From Roseburia sp. (lineage in GTDB: Bacteria > Bacillota > Clostridia > Lachnospirales > Lachnospiraceae), in NCBI GenBank assembly GCA_026168605.1, contig JAPFDX010000001.1, positions 62,001 through 126,000 of the forward strand: 64,000 nt of DNA, in the 5' to 3' direction. A program made the translations under genes and the position numbers. Under the pieces are notes generated by a model. The model did no database searches and was not told where the DNA came from. It worked only from the letters and a program-made list of their open reading frames with translations. Below, piece by piece: positions 34,810-43,169 of the stretch (within the stretch, counting starts at the first letter, position 1; the number at the start of each line of letters is the position of its first letter).

Positions 34810-35750
34810 TGGTATTATTAGTTCAGTATACAATTTTATTTGCCTGTATTCTTATGCTTGTAGCGCTCGGCGGTTGTTTCTCGGAACATTCAGGCGTGAT
34901 CAACCTCGGGCTTGAGGGTATCATGGTTATGGGAGCGATGGGAGGAGCGCTGATGATGCGGTATCTCCCGGATGGGACTTCGGCGTTTGTGGTAGTTGCG
35001 GCGACGATCCTCGCAGCGCTGCTGATCGGTATGCTGTATTCTGCCCTGCTTGCAGTTGCAGCGATCCATTTTAAGGCGGATCAGACGCTGGTCGGCACGG
35101 CGATGAATATTCTTGGTACGGCGGCGGCAACCGTGATCGTAAAGTCTATCAATACGATCAACAATCCGGACGACCATTCCTCGATCGTGCAGTACATTGA
35201 GGAGAAGAAAGCGTTTATTGTCAACATCGGAGGATTTGAATTTAACTGGCTGATGCTGCTTGCGGTTTTTGTGCTGGTTGTCTCCTTTGTGGTTTTGTAT
35301 AAGACGAAGTTTGGTCTGCGCCTGATGGCGTGCGGTGAACATCCGCAGGCAGCGGATTCCGTGGGCATCAATGTGTACAAGATGCGCTGGGCGGGTGTGC
35401 TGATCTCCGGCGCGCTGGGCGGTCTCGGGGGCATCATGTACATCACCGCAGGTGTGTCCGAGTGGAAGTTTGAGTACGGTGTGGCAGGATTTGGTTTCCT
35501 CTCCCTTGCCGTTATGATCTTTGGTAAGTGGAAACCGCAGAACATCGCCCTCGCGGCGCTGCTGTTTGGATTTTTCCGTGCGCTGTCGAACGTGTACGCT
35601 GGTTTTGACTTCCTTGTGGAATTAAACATTCCGGGCGGTCTCTACAATATGCTGCCTTATATCGTGTCTCTGGTTGTGCTGGCATTTACATCCAAGCGCT
35701 CGAGTGCACCGAAGGCAGAGGGTATCCCATATGACAAGGGAGCCCGCTAG
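34809..35750 (+). CDS. Nucleoside ABC transporter permease (YufQ-like)
   Basis: The 313-residue second permease has about eight hydrophobic segments and the BPD_transp_2 patterns GVINLGLEGIMVMGAMGGAL and RLMACGEHPQAADSVGINV. The pair of unlike permeases with a tandem ATPase is typical of BMP-dependent nucleoside importers. The downstream gene is cytidine deaminase, 16 bases away. Confidence 0.92.
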   Translation: MVLLVQYTILFACILMLVALGGCFSEHSGVINLGLEGIMVMGAMGGALMMRYLPDGTSAFVVVAATILAALLIGMLYSALLAVAAIHFKADQTLVGTAMNILGTAAATVIVKSINTINNPDDHSSIVQYIEEKKAFIVNIGGFEFNWLMLLAVFVLVVSFVVLYKTKFGLRLMACGEHPQAADSVGINVYKMRWAGVLISGALGGLGGIMYITAGVSEWKFEYGVAGFGFLSLAVMIFGKWKPQNIALAALLFGFFRALSNVYAGFDFLVELNIPGGLYNMLPYIVSLVVLAFTSKRSSAPKAEGIPYDKGAR

Positions 35751-35766
35751 GAAAGGAGTGTAAGGC

Positions 35767-36177
35767 ATGGAGGAACTGATCAGGGAGGCGCTGCGGATGC
35801 GTGGATATTCGTATGTGCCGTACTCCGGCTTTCGCGTGGGGGCTGCACTGCTCACGCGGGAGGGAAAAATCTATACCGGATGCAATATTGAGAATGCTTC
35901 CTACACACCGACAAATTGTGCGGAGCGCACAGCATTTTTTAAAGCGGTCAGCGAGGGGGAACGGAATTTTCAGGCGATCGCCATCGCAGGCGGGGCAGGG
36001 GGAGCGGCAGAGTTTGACTACTGTCCGCCCTGCGGCGTCTGCCGCCAGGTGATGATGGAATTCTGTGATGAGAAAACGTTTCAGGTCATTCTGGTGAAGT
36101 CGGAAACCGAATACCGGGTGATGACCCTGGAGGAGCTCTTTCCGCTCGGCTTTGGACCGAAGAATGTGCAGGAATAG
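35767..36177 (+). CDS. cdd: Cytidine deaminase
   Basis: The 136-residue zinc enzyme converts cytidine and deoxycytidine to uridine and deoxyuridine. The motifs are [19 protein letters not shown] (zinc cysteine and catalytic glutamate in CAE) and [10 protein letters not shown] (two zinc cysteines). The length is normal for the homotetrameric form. It follows the nucleoside importer and precedes deoC and udk, so imported nucleosides are salvaged or degraded at once. Confidence 0.94.
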   Translation: MEELIREALRMRGYSYVPYSGFRVGAALLTREGKIYTGCNIENASYTPTNCAERTAFFKAVSEGERNFQAIAIAGGAGGAAEFDYCPPCGVCRQVMMEFCDEKTFQVILVKSETEYRVMTLEELFPLGFGPKNVQE

Positions 36178-36214
36178 AAGAAAAGACACCGTACGGTGCA
36201 GAAATGGAGAGAAC

Positions 36215-36856
36215 ATGATTTCTACAAAATATTTTGACCACACAATTTTAAAGGCGGAGGCGACCGAGGCACAGGTGGCAAAGATCTGTGAGGAGGCGCT
36301 TGCGAATGATTTTGCTTCCGTGTGCGTGAATCAGTACTACACCAAGCTTGTCGCGGAGAAGTTAAAGGGCTCGGACGTGGACGTCTGCACAGTCGTTGGC
36401 TTTCCGCTTGGAATGTCCGACACGAGAGTCAAGGCATTCGAGACGAAGGCTGCGATCGAGGACGGTGCGACCGAGATCGATATGGTGATCAATGTCGGCG
36501 CGCTCAAGGACGGGAAATACGACTATGTGTTAAATGATATCAGAACCTTAAAAGAGGTGTGCGGCGATGTTGTGTTAAAGGTGATCATTGAGACCTGCCT
36601 TCTGACGGATGAGGAGAAGGTGAAAGCCTGCGAGCTCGCAAAGAAAGCGGGAGCAGATTTTGTCAAGACGTCCACCGGATTCTCGACGGGCGGTGCGAAA
36701 GCGGAGGACGTCGCTCTGATGCGTAAGACAGTGGGGGATGCGATGGGCGTGAAGGCGTCCGGCGGTATTCATACCGCGGAGGAGGCGCAGGCGATGATCG
36801 ACGCCGGAGCAAGCAGGCTCGGGACAAGCGCGACGCTCGCGATCATTGGAAAATAA
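36215..36856 (+). CDS. deoC: Deoxyribose-phosphate aldolase
   Basis: The 213-residue class I aldolase splits 2-deoxyribose-5-phosphate to acetaldehyde and glyceraldehyde-3-phosphate. The Schiff-base lysine is in [13 protein letters not shown], and the second catalytic lysine in VKASGGI; the [14 protein letters not shown] stretch carries the aspartate. The ATG at 36215 is after TGGAGAG; an in-frame ATG at 36152 overlaps cdd. A short palindrome (ACCGTACGGT, 36188-36197) lies between cdd and deoC. Confidence 0.94.
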   Translation: MISTKYFDHTILKAEATEAQVAKICEEALANDFASVCVNQYYTKLVAEKLKGSDVDVCTVVGFPLGMSDTRVKAFETKAAIEDGATEIDMVINVGALKDGKYDYVLNDIRTLKEVCGDVVLKVIIETCLLTDEEKVKACELAKKAGADFVKTSTGFSTGGAKAEDVALMRKTVGDAMGVKASGGIHTAEEAQAMIDAGASRLGTSATLAIIGK

Positions 36857-36882
36857 TGCCGGAAGTACAGAGGAGTTTTCAC

Positions 36883-37503
36883 ATGAATACGATATTGCTT
36901 GGAATTGCGGGGGGCACCGGGAGTGGAAAGACGACGCTTGCGAACAGGCTGGTTGACAGCTTCGGAAGCGATGAGGTCAGTATTTTGCGCCATGACAATT
37001 ATTATAAGCGCCATGACGAGATGTGCTATGAGGAGCGCACGAAACTCAACTATGACCATCCGGACGCCTTTGATACGGAGCTTTTGTGTGAGCATATCCG
37101 TATGCTGAAGGCTGGAAAACCAATCCATATGCCGCTCTACGATTACTCCGCACACAATCGTTCCGACCGGACGGTTCTGGTCCATCCGGCGCCGGTGATC
37201 GTATTGGAGGGGATTTTGATCTTTGCAGAGCCGTCGCTCTGTGAGCTGATGGATATCAAGGTGTTTGTCGATACGGATGCGGACGTGCGCATTTTGCGCC
37301 GTATCATCCGCGACGTCAAGGAGCGCGGACGCTCACTCGACAGTGTGATCAACCAGTATCTGACGACGGTCAAGCCGATGCACGAGCAGTTTGTGGAGCC
37401 CGGCAAGCGGCGCGCCGACATCATTATTCCGGAGGGCGGAGAGAATAAGGTCGCGCTTGATATGCTGATCGAGAGAGTGCACAAGCATCTTAGGGGGATG
37501 TAG
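36883..37503 (+). CDS. udk: Uridine kinase
   Basis: The 206-residue P-loop kinase phosphorylates uridine and cytidine to UMP and CMP. Walker A is GIAGGTGSGKTTL near residue 8, with DNYYKRHDEM, the YDYSAHNRS substrate stretch and FVDTDADVRILRRI. The start at 36883 has AGAGGAG at seven bases; an in-frame ATG at 36856 sits on the deoC stop and would add nine residues. With cdd this completes pyrimidine nucleoside salvage. Confidence 0.92.
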   Translation: MNTILLGIAGGTGSGKTTLANRLVDSFGSDEVSILRHDNYYKRHDEMCYEERTKLNYDHPDAFDTELLCEHIRMLKAGKPIHMPLYDYSAHNRSDRTVLVHPAPVIVLEGILIFAEPSLCELMDIKVFVDTDADVRILRRIIRDVKERGRSLDSVINQYLTTVKPMHEQFVEPGKRRADIIIPEGGENKVALDMLIERVHKHLRGM

Positions 37504-37524
37504 GAAAAGAGAGGAGGGTATCTG

Positions 37525-37821
37525 GTGGAAAAGACAGAAAATAAAAGGATGCTCATTGTTTTTGGAATTATCGTGACAGCGCTTCTGGTGATACTGGCGT
37601 CCATTTTAGGACTGCATATACCGGCGGTTCCGGTCTGTGTCATTGTGCTGCTGGAGGCGGGAATGGCAGTCTGCCTGCACGATGTGCAAATCTGGCTGCA
37701 CGGTCTGGTGATCGCAGCACAGGTGATCGCGGGAGTTGTCACAGGAAACGTTGTTTTCATGCTGTTATGCTGTGTGATCTATCTTGTCGGGATCTTTGCA
37801 TTGAAGTATTTGAGAGATTAG
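37525..37821 (+). CDS. Small membrane protein of unknown function
   Basis: The 98-residue protein is almost entirely hydrophobic after a charged start (EKTENKR), with three or four predicted membrane segments (about 9-27, 31-49, 57-71 and 73-94) and a basic end (KYLRD). It starts with GTG after GGAGGG. It is the last gene of the nucleoside operon, 22 bases after udk, and is followed by a terminator. I do not recognise the family; a role in transport or membrane support of the operon is only a guess. Confidence 0.7.
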   Translation: MEKTENKRMLIVFGIIVTALLVILASILGLHIPAVPVCVIVLLEAGMAVCLHDVQIWLHGLVIAAQVIAGVVTGNVVFMLLCCVIYLVGIFALKYLRD

Positions 37822-37824
37822 AAA

Positions 37825-37866
37825 AAAGGACTTTTGTGGGGGCGCTAGGTCTTGCAGAAGTCCTTT
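37825..37866 (+). terminator. Terminator of the nucleoside salvage operon
   Basis: A 9-bp stem AAAGGACTT (37825-37833) pairs with AAGTCCTTT (37858-37866) around a GC-rich loop that can itself pair. It begins four bases after the small membrane protein stop. Confidence 0.7.
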
Positions 37867-37873
37867 GTTGTTG

Positions 37874-37908
37874 ACATGAGAGTGGCACGCAAGGTGTGGC
37901 GCTCGTTG
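37874..37908 (+). repeat. Dispersed imperfect-palindrome repeat, copy B
   Basis: This is the second copy of the 35-base element at 26284-26318. It lies just after a terminator and ends directly against the ribosome site (GGGAGGAG) of the glycosyltransferase that follows, so it forms part of that gene's leader. Confidence 0.45.
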
Positions 37909-37923
37909 GTGGGAGGAGATCAG

Positions 37924-39102
37924 GTGGAGAAGGTATTGATTTTCAGTTCCAGAGAGATCTGTTACAGTTCCGGTAATTTTTTTGCACATCAGCTTGCGGC
38001 GGCGTTTGAGGAGCTTGGTTTCCTGGCGGAGGTCTGCGAGCTTGCGCCGGATGACGATCTGGACGCGGCGCTTGCGCCGCTTCTTTCAGGTACATACCGT
38101 CTGGCGGTGGATTTCAATTCCATGCTTCCGCGTATGGAACTGGAGGATGGAAGCCGCTATCTGGACAGGCTGCGCGCGCCGTTTTTTGATTATATTCTCG
38201 ATCACCCGCTGTTTCACTATACGGGGCTGACGAGCGGGGTGAGAAATCTGCACGCGCTGGTGCTGGACGAGGCGCAGGAGGCGTATGTGCGGGAGTATTA
38301 TCCCGGCGTGGCGGATGTACATACGCTGCCCCTCGGCGCGACGCGCGCACTGTACGACGGGGAGAGGGACGCAGAGTGCCGCATTTTGTTTCCGGGGACT
38401 TACGATGACCCGGAGTCAGTCTACGCGGTGGTGGAGGCATCGGATGAGCCGCTGCGTCGGCGGATGAAACGGCTGATCGAACGGCGCGTCTTTGAGCCGC
38501 TTGTCCCGATGGAGCAGGCGTTTCGCGAGGAGCTTGCGGCGGAGGGAACAGAGTTGGAGCGGGAGCAGTTCGCGCTGGTTATGAACGGGATGTACGCAGT
38601 GGACGCCTATGTGCGCGATTATTTTCGGAAAAAGGTGCTCGATGCGCTTCTCACTGAAAATATTCCGGTCACGGTCATGGGGACGGGCTGGGAGAAGTAC
38701 CATGAGAAAATGGGGCAGAATTTAAGGCGGGAGCGCAGCGTGCCGTTCGGACTCTCATTTGAGCGGATCGCCAAGGCACAGATCCTGCTGAATGTGTCGC
38801 CGATTTTTAACCGGGGGATGCACGACCGGATCGTGGCGGGGATGGCGAACGGAGCAGTTGTCCTGACGGATGGAAATCCGTATCTGGAAAAGCATTTTGC
38901 GAACGGACGGGAAATGTGTTTTTATTCACTGACGGATGACAGAGAGCTGACGGGGCAGGCGGAGCTTTTGCTTGCGGACAGGGATCTGCGGGAACAGATC
39001 GCAGAGCGGGCGTACCGGGAGTTTGCAGCGCACCACACATGGAGATGCCGGGCGGAGCAGATACTCGCATGGGCGGATGAATGTGCGGGGCATGGAAAGT
39101 GA
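37924..39102 (+). CDS. CgeB-like glycosyltransferase family protein
   Basis: The 392-residue cytoplasmic protein has an N-terminal Rossmann-like half (VLIFSSREICYSSGNFFAHQ) and a C-terminal half with the pattern NVSPIFNRGMHDRIVAGMA and GAVVLTDGNPYLEKHF found in CgeB/DUF3880-type glycosyltransferases. The GTG at 37924 follows GGGAGGAG closely and removes an upstream in-frame extension that would read through the repeat element. Such proteins can glycosylate spore coat, flagellin or surface sugars; no partner gene here tells which. Confidence 0.72.
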   Translation: MEKVLIFSSREICYSSGNFFAHQLAAAFEELGFLAEVCELAPDDDLDAALAPLLSGTYRLAVDFNSMLPRMELEDGSRYLDRLRAPFFDYILDHPLFHYTGLTSGVRNLHALVLDEAQEAYVREYYPGVADVHTLPLGATRALYDGERDAECRILFPGTYDDPESVYAVVEASDEPLRRRMKRLIERRVFEPLVPMEQAFREELAAEGTELEREQFALVMNGMYAVDAYVRDYFRKKVLDALLTENIPVTVMGTGWEKYHEKMGQNLRRERSVPFGLSFERIAKAQILLNVSPIFNRGMHDRIVAGMANGAVVLTDGNPYLEKHFANGREMCFYSLTDDRELTGQAELLLADRDLREQIAERAYREFAAHHTWRCRAEQILAWADECAGHGK

Positions 39103-39146
39103 GAGGAACTTTCTTGTATAATTATGAATAAATATTCATATGTGTA

Positions 39147-39175
39147 TTGAAATTCAGAATAATATTGTTTATAAT
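39147..39175 (+). promoter_or_regulatory. Sigma-A promoter very close to queH
   Basis: TTGAAA (39147-39152) and TATAAT (39170-39175) are 17 bases apart. Transcription would begin near 39182, only about five bases before the queH ATG, leaving the GGGAG ribosome site outside the mRNA. A second, weaker candidate (TGGAAA 39093-39098, TATAAT 39117-39122, 18-base spacing) would give a 60-base leader. Confidence 0.6.
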
Positions 39176-39186
39176 AGGGAGAAATC

Positions 39187-39864
39187 ATGCAAAACACGAA
39201 TAAATATACGAAAAATTATCAGAAGGAACTGGAGCGGGAACTTTCCCGGATGGAGGCGGCGGGCGAGGTGCCGTCGCTGCTTCTGCACAGTTGCTGTGCG
39301 CCGTGCAGTTCTTACTGTCTGGAATATCTGTCGGACTATTTTCGTATCACAGTGTTTTACTACAATCCCAATATTTATCCCGAGGAGGAATACCGGAAAC
39401 GCGTGGAAGAACAGCGGGATTTTATCCGGCGTATGCCGGCGAAATATCCGGTGTCGTTTGTGGAGGGCAGCTATGATGTGGCGCGCTTTTATGAGACGGC
39501 GCGGGGACTTGAGGATCTGGCGGAGGGCGGCGAGCGGTGTTTCCGCTGCTACGAGCTGCGCCTTCGGGAGGCTGCAGAACTGGCACGGGAGATGGGAATG
39601 GATTATTTTACGACGACGCTGTCGATCAGTCCGCTCAAAAATGCGGGAAAGCTCAACGAGATCGGAGAGAGGCTGGGCGCAGAGTATGGCATCCGTTATC
39701 TCGGCTCTGATTTTAAAAAGAAAAACGGTTACAAGCGCTCGGTGGAGCTGTCGGAGGAGTACGGGATGTACCGCCAGTATTACTGCGGCTGTGTCTTTTC
39801 CAAGAGACAGCGGGATGCCCAGATCACGGCGAAGGAGCAGGAGCAGAAGAACAGGGAGGAATAG
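39187..39864 (+). CDS. queH: Epoxyqueuosine reductase QueH
   Basis: The 225-residue iron-sulfur enzyme reduces epoxyqueuosine to queuosine in tRNA. It carries the QueH (DUF208) cysteine motifs HSCCAPCS (C36, C37), CFRCYELRL and YCGC, plus FYYNPNIYPEEEY. The length and motif order are normal. argH follows four bases after its stop and takes its ribosome site from inside queH. Confidence 0.93.
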   Translation: MQNTNKYTKNYQKELERELSRMEAAGEVPSLLLHSCCAPCSSYCLEYLSDYFRITVFYYNPNIYPEEEYRKRVEEQRDFIRRMPAKYPVSFVEGSYDVARFYETARGLEDLAEGGERCFRCYELRLREAAELAREMGMDYFTTTLSISPLKNAGKLNEIGERLGAEYGIRYLGSDFKKKNGYKRSVELSEEYGMYRQYYCGCVFSKRQRDAQITAKEQEQKNREE

Positions 39865-39867
39865 AAT

Positions 39868-41244
39868 ATGGCACAGTTGTGGGGAGGAAGATTCACGAAG
39901 GAGACGGACGAGCTGGTATACCGGTTCAATGCGTCGATCATGTTTGACAGAAGGCTGTACCGTCAGGACATCGAGGGGAGCGTGGCACATGTGAGGATGC
40001 TCGGAAAGCAGGGGATCCTTAGCGATGCGGAGACGCAGCAGATCGTGGATTGTCTGGGAGAGATCCTCGCGGAGGTGGAGAGCGGCGAACTTGCCATCAC
40101 GGAGGAGTATGAGGACATTCACAGCTTTGTGGAGGCGCAGTTAATCGGGCGGCTGGGCGCAACCGGAAAGAAACTGCACACCGGAAGGAGCCGAAATGAC
40201 CAGGTGGCGCTTGATATGCGTCTGTACACCAGAGAGCAGGTGAAGGAGACGGACGTGCTGCTAAAGGAGCTGCTCGCCGTGATCCTGCGGATCATGGAGG
40301 AACACACGGAGACGATCATGCCGGGCTTTACCCATCTGCAAAAGGCGCAGCCGGTGACGCTGGCGCACCATATGGGTGCATATTTTGAGATGTTTAAGCG
40401 CGACTGCCTGCGGCTGCGCGATATTTATGAGCGCATGAACTACTGTCCGCTCGGCTCGGGAGCACTTGCGGGCACGACTTACCCGCTCGACCGGGAATAT
40501 ACGGCGGAGCTGCTCGGTTTTTACGGACCGACGCTAAACAGCATGGACGGTGTGTCCGACCGCGATTATCTGATCGAATATCTGGCGGCGTGTGCCACGA
40601 TCATGATGCATCTGTCCCGTTTTTCGGAGGAGATCATTATCTGGAATTCCAACGAGTATCAGTTTGTCGAGATCGACGACGCGTACAGCACCGGAAGCAG
40701 TATTATGCCGCAGAAGAAAAACCCGGACATCGCGGAGCTGGTGCGCGGAAAGACCGGGCGGGTGTACGGCGCGCTGCAGTCCCTGCTCACCACGATGAAG
40801 GGGATCCCGCTCGCCTACAACAAGGATATGCAGGAGGACAAGGAGCTGTCTTTTGACGCGATGGACACGGTGAAAGGCTGTATCGCGCTCTTTACCGGAA
40901 TGCTTGAAACGATGAAATTCCGTGGAGAGAATATGCGCGCATCGGCAAACGGAGGCTTTACAAACGCGACGGACGCGGCGGATTACCTGGTCAGCCACGG
41001 CGTGCCTTTCCGGGATGCGCACGGGATCGTCGGGCAGATCGTGCTCGCCTGCATCGATCGGGGGATCGCGATCGACGACATGGAGCTTGGGGAATTGCAA
41101 AAATTCAGTCCGGTGTTTGCCGGGGACGTTTACGAGGCGATCTCGATGGAGACTTGTGTCAACAAGCGCTTGACGATCGGAGCGCCCGGAAAAGAGGCGA
41201 TGGAGCAGGTGATCGCCATTGAAAAAGAATTTCTTACAAAATAG
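39868..41244 (+). CDS. argH: Argininosuccinate lyase
   Basis: The 458-residue homotetrameric enzyme makes arginine and fumarate from argininosuccinate. The signature GSSIMPQKKNPD, the HTGRSRNDQVALDMR stretch and GFTHLQKAQP are present, with the catalytic serine in SSIMPQ. The length is normal. No argG is nearby, so the partner step is elsewhere on the genome. The gene is likely controlled by ArgR (22733). Confidence 0.95.
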   Translation: MAQLWGGRFTKETDELVYRFNASIMFDRRLYRQDIEGSVAHVRMLGKQGILSDAETQQIVDCLGEILAEVESGELAITEEYEDIHSFVEAQLIGRLGATGKKLHTGRSRNDQVALDMRLYTREQVKETDVLLKELLAVILRIMEEHTETIMPGFTHLQKAQPVTLAHHMGAYFEMFKRDCLRLRDIYERMNYCPLGSGALAGTTYPLDREYTAELLGFYGPTLNSMDGVSDRDYLIEYLAACATIMMHLSRFSEEIIIWNSNEYQFVEIDDAYSTGSSIMPQKKNPDIAELVRGKTGRVYGALQSLLTTMKGIPLAYNKDMQEDKELSFDAMDTVKGCIALFTGMLETMKFRGENMRASANGGFTNATDAADYLVSHGVPFRDAHGIVGQIVLACIDRGIAIDDMELGELQKFSPVFAGDVYEAISMETCVNKRLTIGAPGKEAMEQVIAIEKEFLTK

Positions 41245-41350
41245 GCATTGCATTTTTGTGCAAAATGGCATAATATATTTACTATAAAGACACTTGTCCG
41301 TGATGTGCGGACGAGAGGCGAAGATAAGAAAAGTAAGGAGATCGGGAATC

Positions 41351-42442
41351 ATGAGTGATAAGTTAAAAGTTGGTATCCTAGGCGGAACAGGTATGGTCGG
41401 GCAGAGATTTATTGCGCTGCTGGAAAACCATCCGTGGTTTGAGGTGACGACCATTGCGGCAAGTCCGAGAAGTGCCGGCAGGACATATGAGGAGGCAGTC
41501 GGTGGACGCTGGAAGATGGACACACCGATGCCGGAGGCGGTAAAGAAACTTGTGGTCATGAATGTCAACGAGGTGGAGAAGGTCGCAGCGGAGGTGGATT
41601 TTGTATTTTCCGCCGTCGACATGACAAAGGAGGAGATCCAGAGGATCGAGGAGGCATATGCCAGGACGGAGACTCCGGTTGTCTCAAATAACAGCGCGCA
41701 CCGCTGGACGCCGGATGTTCCGATGGTAGTGCCGGAGATCAATCCGGAGCATATGGAAGTGATCAAATATCAGAAGGAGAGACTTGGCACGACACGCGGG
41801 TTTGTCGCAGTAAAGCCGAATTGTTCGATCCAGTCCTATGCGCCGGTGCTGACCGCGTGGAAGGAGTTTGAGCCGTACGAGGTGGTGGCGACGACCTATC
41901 AGGCGATTTCGGGAGCGGGAAAGACATTTGCGGACTGGCCGGAGATGGTTGGGAATATCATCCCCTACATCGGCGGCGAGGAGGAGAAGTCGGAGAAGGA
42001 GCCGCTTCGCATCTGGGGTCACGTCGACGATGAGAAGAAGCAGATCGTTCCGGCAGAGTCCCCGGTGATCACCTGCCAGTGTATCCGCGTTCCGGTGCTG
42101 AACGGACACACGGCGGCAGTTTTTGTGAAATTCCGGAAGAAGCCGACGAAGGAGCAGCTCCTTGACGCGCTTAAAAATTTCCGCGGTGTGCCGCAGGAGC
42201 TTGGGCTTCCGAGTGCACCGAAGCAGTTTATCCGGTATCTTGAGGATGACAACCGTCCGCAGGTGGCGCTGGATGTGGAATATGAGAACGGCATGGGCGT
42301 TTCGGTTGGACGTCTGCGCGAGGACAGCGTTTACGACTGGAAGTTTGTGGGACTGTCTCACAATACTGTGCGCGGCGCGGCAGGCGGCGCGGTACTCTGC
42401 GCAGAGTTGCTGAAGGCGCAGGGATATATCGGGAAGAAATAA
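41351..42442 (+). CDS. asd: Aspartate-semialdehyde dehydrogenase (long archaeal/fungal-like type)
   Basis: The 363-residue enzyme makes aspartate semialdehyde for lysine, threonine and methionine. GILGGTGMVGQRF is the NADP-binding loop, the catalytic cysteine is in KPNCSIQSY, and IPYIGGEEEKSEKEP is present. It is closer to the archaeal/yeast branch than to the short E. coli form. The ATG at 41351 follows TAAGGAG at about 11 bases; an upstream in-frame ATG at 41294 has no ribosome site. A 19-bp terminator follows. Confidence 0.92.
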   Translation: MSDKLKVGILGGTGMVGQRFIALLENHPWFEVTTIAASPRSAGRTYEEAVGGRWKMDTPMPEAVKKLVVMNVNEVEKVAAEVDFVFSAVDMTKEEIQRIEEAYARTETPVVSNNSAHRWTPDVPMVVPEINPEHMEVIKYQKERLGTTRGFVAVKPNCSIQSYAPVLTAWKEFEPYEVVATTYQAISGAGKTFADWPEMVGNIIPYIGGEEEKSEKEPLRIWGHVDDEKKQIVPAESPVITCQCIRVPVLNGHTAAVFVKFRKKPTKEQLLDALKNFRGVPQELGLPSAPKQFIRYLEDDNRPQVALDVEYENGMGVSVGRLREDSVYDWKFVGLSHNTVRGAAGGAVLCAELLKAQGYIGKK

Positions 42443-42463
42443 GGAATCGTATATAATATAGAA

Positions 42464-42510
42464 GAAGGGCAGCTTCTGATGATTTTGTGGATCATCAGAA
42501 GCTGCCCTTT
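42464..42510. terminator. Strong terminator after asd
   Basis: A perfect 19-bp stem (42464-42482 with 42490-42508; core GGCAGCTTCTGATGAT) has a seven-base loop and a T-tail (TTTT). It also lies directly downstream of the converging XRE regulator gene, so it may serve both. Confidence 0.92.
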
Positions 42511-42519
42511 TGCAGTTTA

Positions 42520-42924
42520 TTATGGCGTGATCGTGTGCGAAGCACACTTTTGGTCTTTGGCGCTATCACAGTCCATAGAAGCGATGTATAGCTTTAACAA
42601 GCGGATTGCATATTCTCGTTGCCGTGGGGTACACTTGGAAAGAATATGTACCAGTGCTGTTTCATCCTCCTTCTGTCTGGCAAGCTCCTCCTCGGAGACA
42701 TCTCCAAACATCATATAGTCAAGGCTCATGTCGAGGTTGTCTGCGAGAGACAGCATGGTTTCCACCGACATACCACAGATGCCGCGTTCAATATCGGAAC
42801 AGTATTTGGCAGCGCGGTCAATCCGCTCTCCCAGTTCATCCTGCGATAGTCCAATCTGTATTCTTCTCCTGCGAATGCGTTCGCCAACTGTAATTCTATC
42901 ATAGGTTTCACGTTTTCGGTTCAT
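42520..42924 (-). CDS. XRE-family transcriptional regulator
   Basis: The 134-residue protein has an N-terminal helix-turn-helix of the Cro/C1 type (RIRRRRIQIGLSQDELGERI, then YCSDIERGICGMSVETM) and a helical C-terminal part. TGGAGG precedes the ATG. It is divergent from the capsule genes, with about 245 bases between them that hold a promoter and two large inverted repeats, so it is a natural candidate to control capsule expression and itself. The ligand is unknown. Confidence 0.88.
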   Translation of the reverse strand: MNRKRETYDRITVGERIRRRRIQIGLSQDELGERIDRAAKYCSDIERGICGMSVETMLSLADNLDMSLDYMMFGDVSEEELARQKEDETALVHILSKCTPRQREYAIRLLKLYIASMDCDSAKDQKCASHTITP

Positions 42925-43023
42925 GGTATCCTCCAGTCACATTCTTCTCAAGTCACACAAATATAGTATCTCAATTTTGAAATTGAATAGAACACCATGC
43001 AAACGTAAATTGAAATCGCTATA

Positions 43024-43048
43024 TAAACGTGAATAAAAAACACGTTTA
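43024..43048. promoter_or_regulatory. Inverted repeat 1 between the XRE regulator and the capsule genes
   Basis: TAAACGTG (43024-43031) and CACGTTTA (43041-43048) form a perfect 8-base inverted repeat with a nine-base A-rich spacer, just upstream of the capsule promoter. A regulator dimer site is likely. Confidence 0.5.
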
Positions 43049-43062
43049 CAACAAGATATTGA

Positions 43063-43091
43063 TTGACACAATGAAATAATTGTGATTAAAT
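43063..43091 (+). promoter_or_regulatory. Promoter of the capsule locus
   Basis: A consensus TTGACA (43063-43068) and TTAAAT (43086-43091) are 17 bases apart, with TG one base before the -10 box. Inverted repeats lie on both sides. Confidence 0.65.
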
Positions 43092-43095
43092 AATG

Positions 43096-43132
43096 GTGTT
43101 TATAACTTGACTATATTTATTGTTATAAACAC
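43096..43132. promoter_or_regulatory. Inverted repeat 2 in the capsule leader
   Basis: GTGTTTATAAC (43096-43106) and GTTATAAACAC (43122-43132) are perfect 11-base complements with a 15-base spacer, at about +1 to +35 of the predicted transcript. It could be an operator or an RNA stem just before the first capsule gene. Confidence 0.55.
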
Positions 43133-43169
43133 GAATTACATGATACATATGAAAATAAGAGAGACAACG

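Noticed and set aside
39140..40122. Open frames on both strands over queH and the start of argH
   Set aside because: Arg/Trp/Cys-rich or His/Leu-rich compositions typical of shadow frames; QueH and ArgH have clear motifs in the chosen frames.
40534..41766. Minus-strand open frame of 410 codons over argH and asd
   Set aside because: Antisense to two conserved enzymes, with no ribosome site and no recognisable domain.
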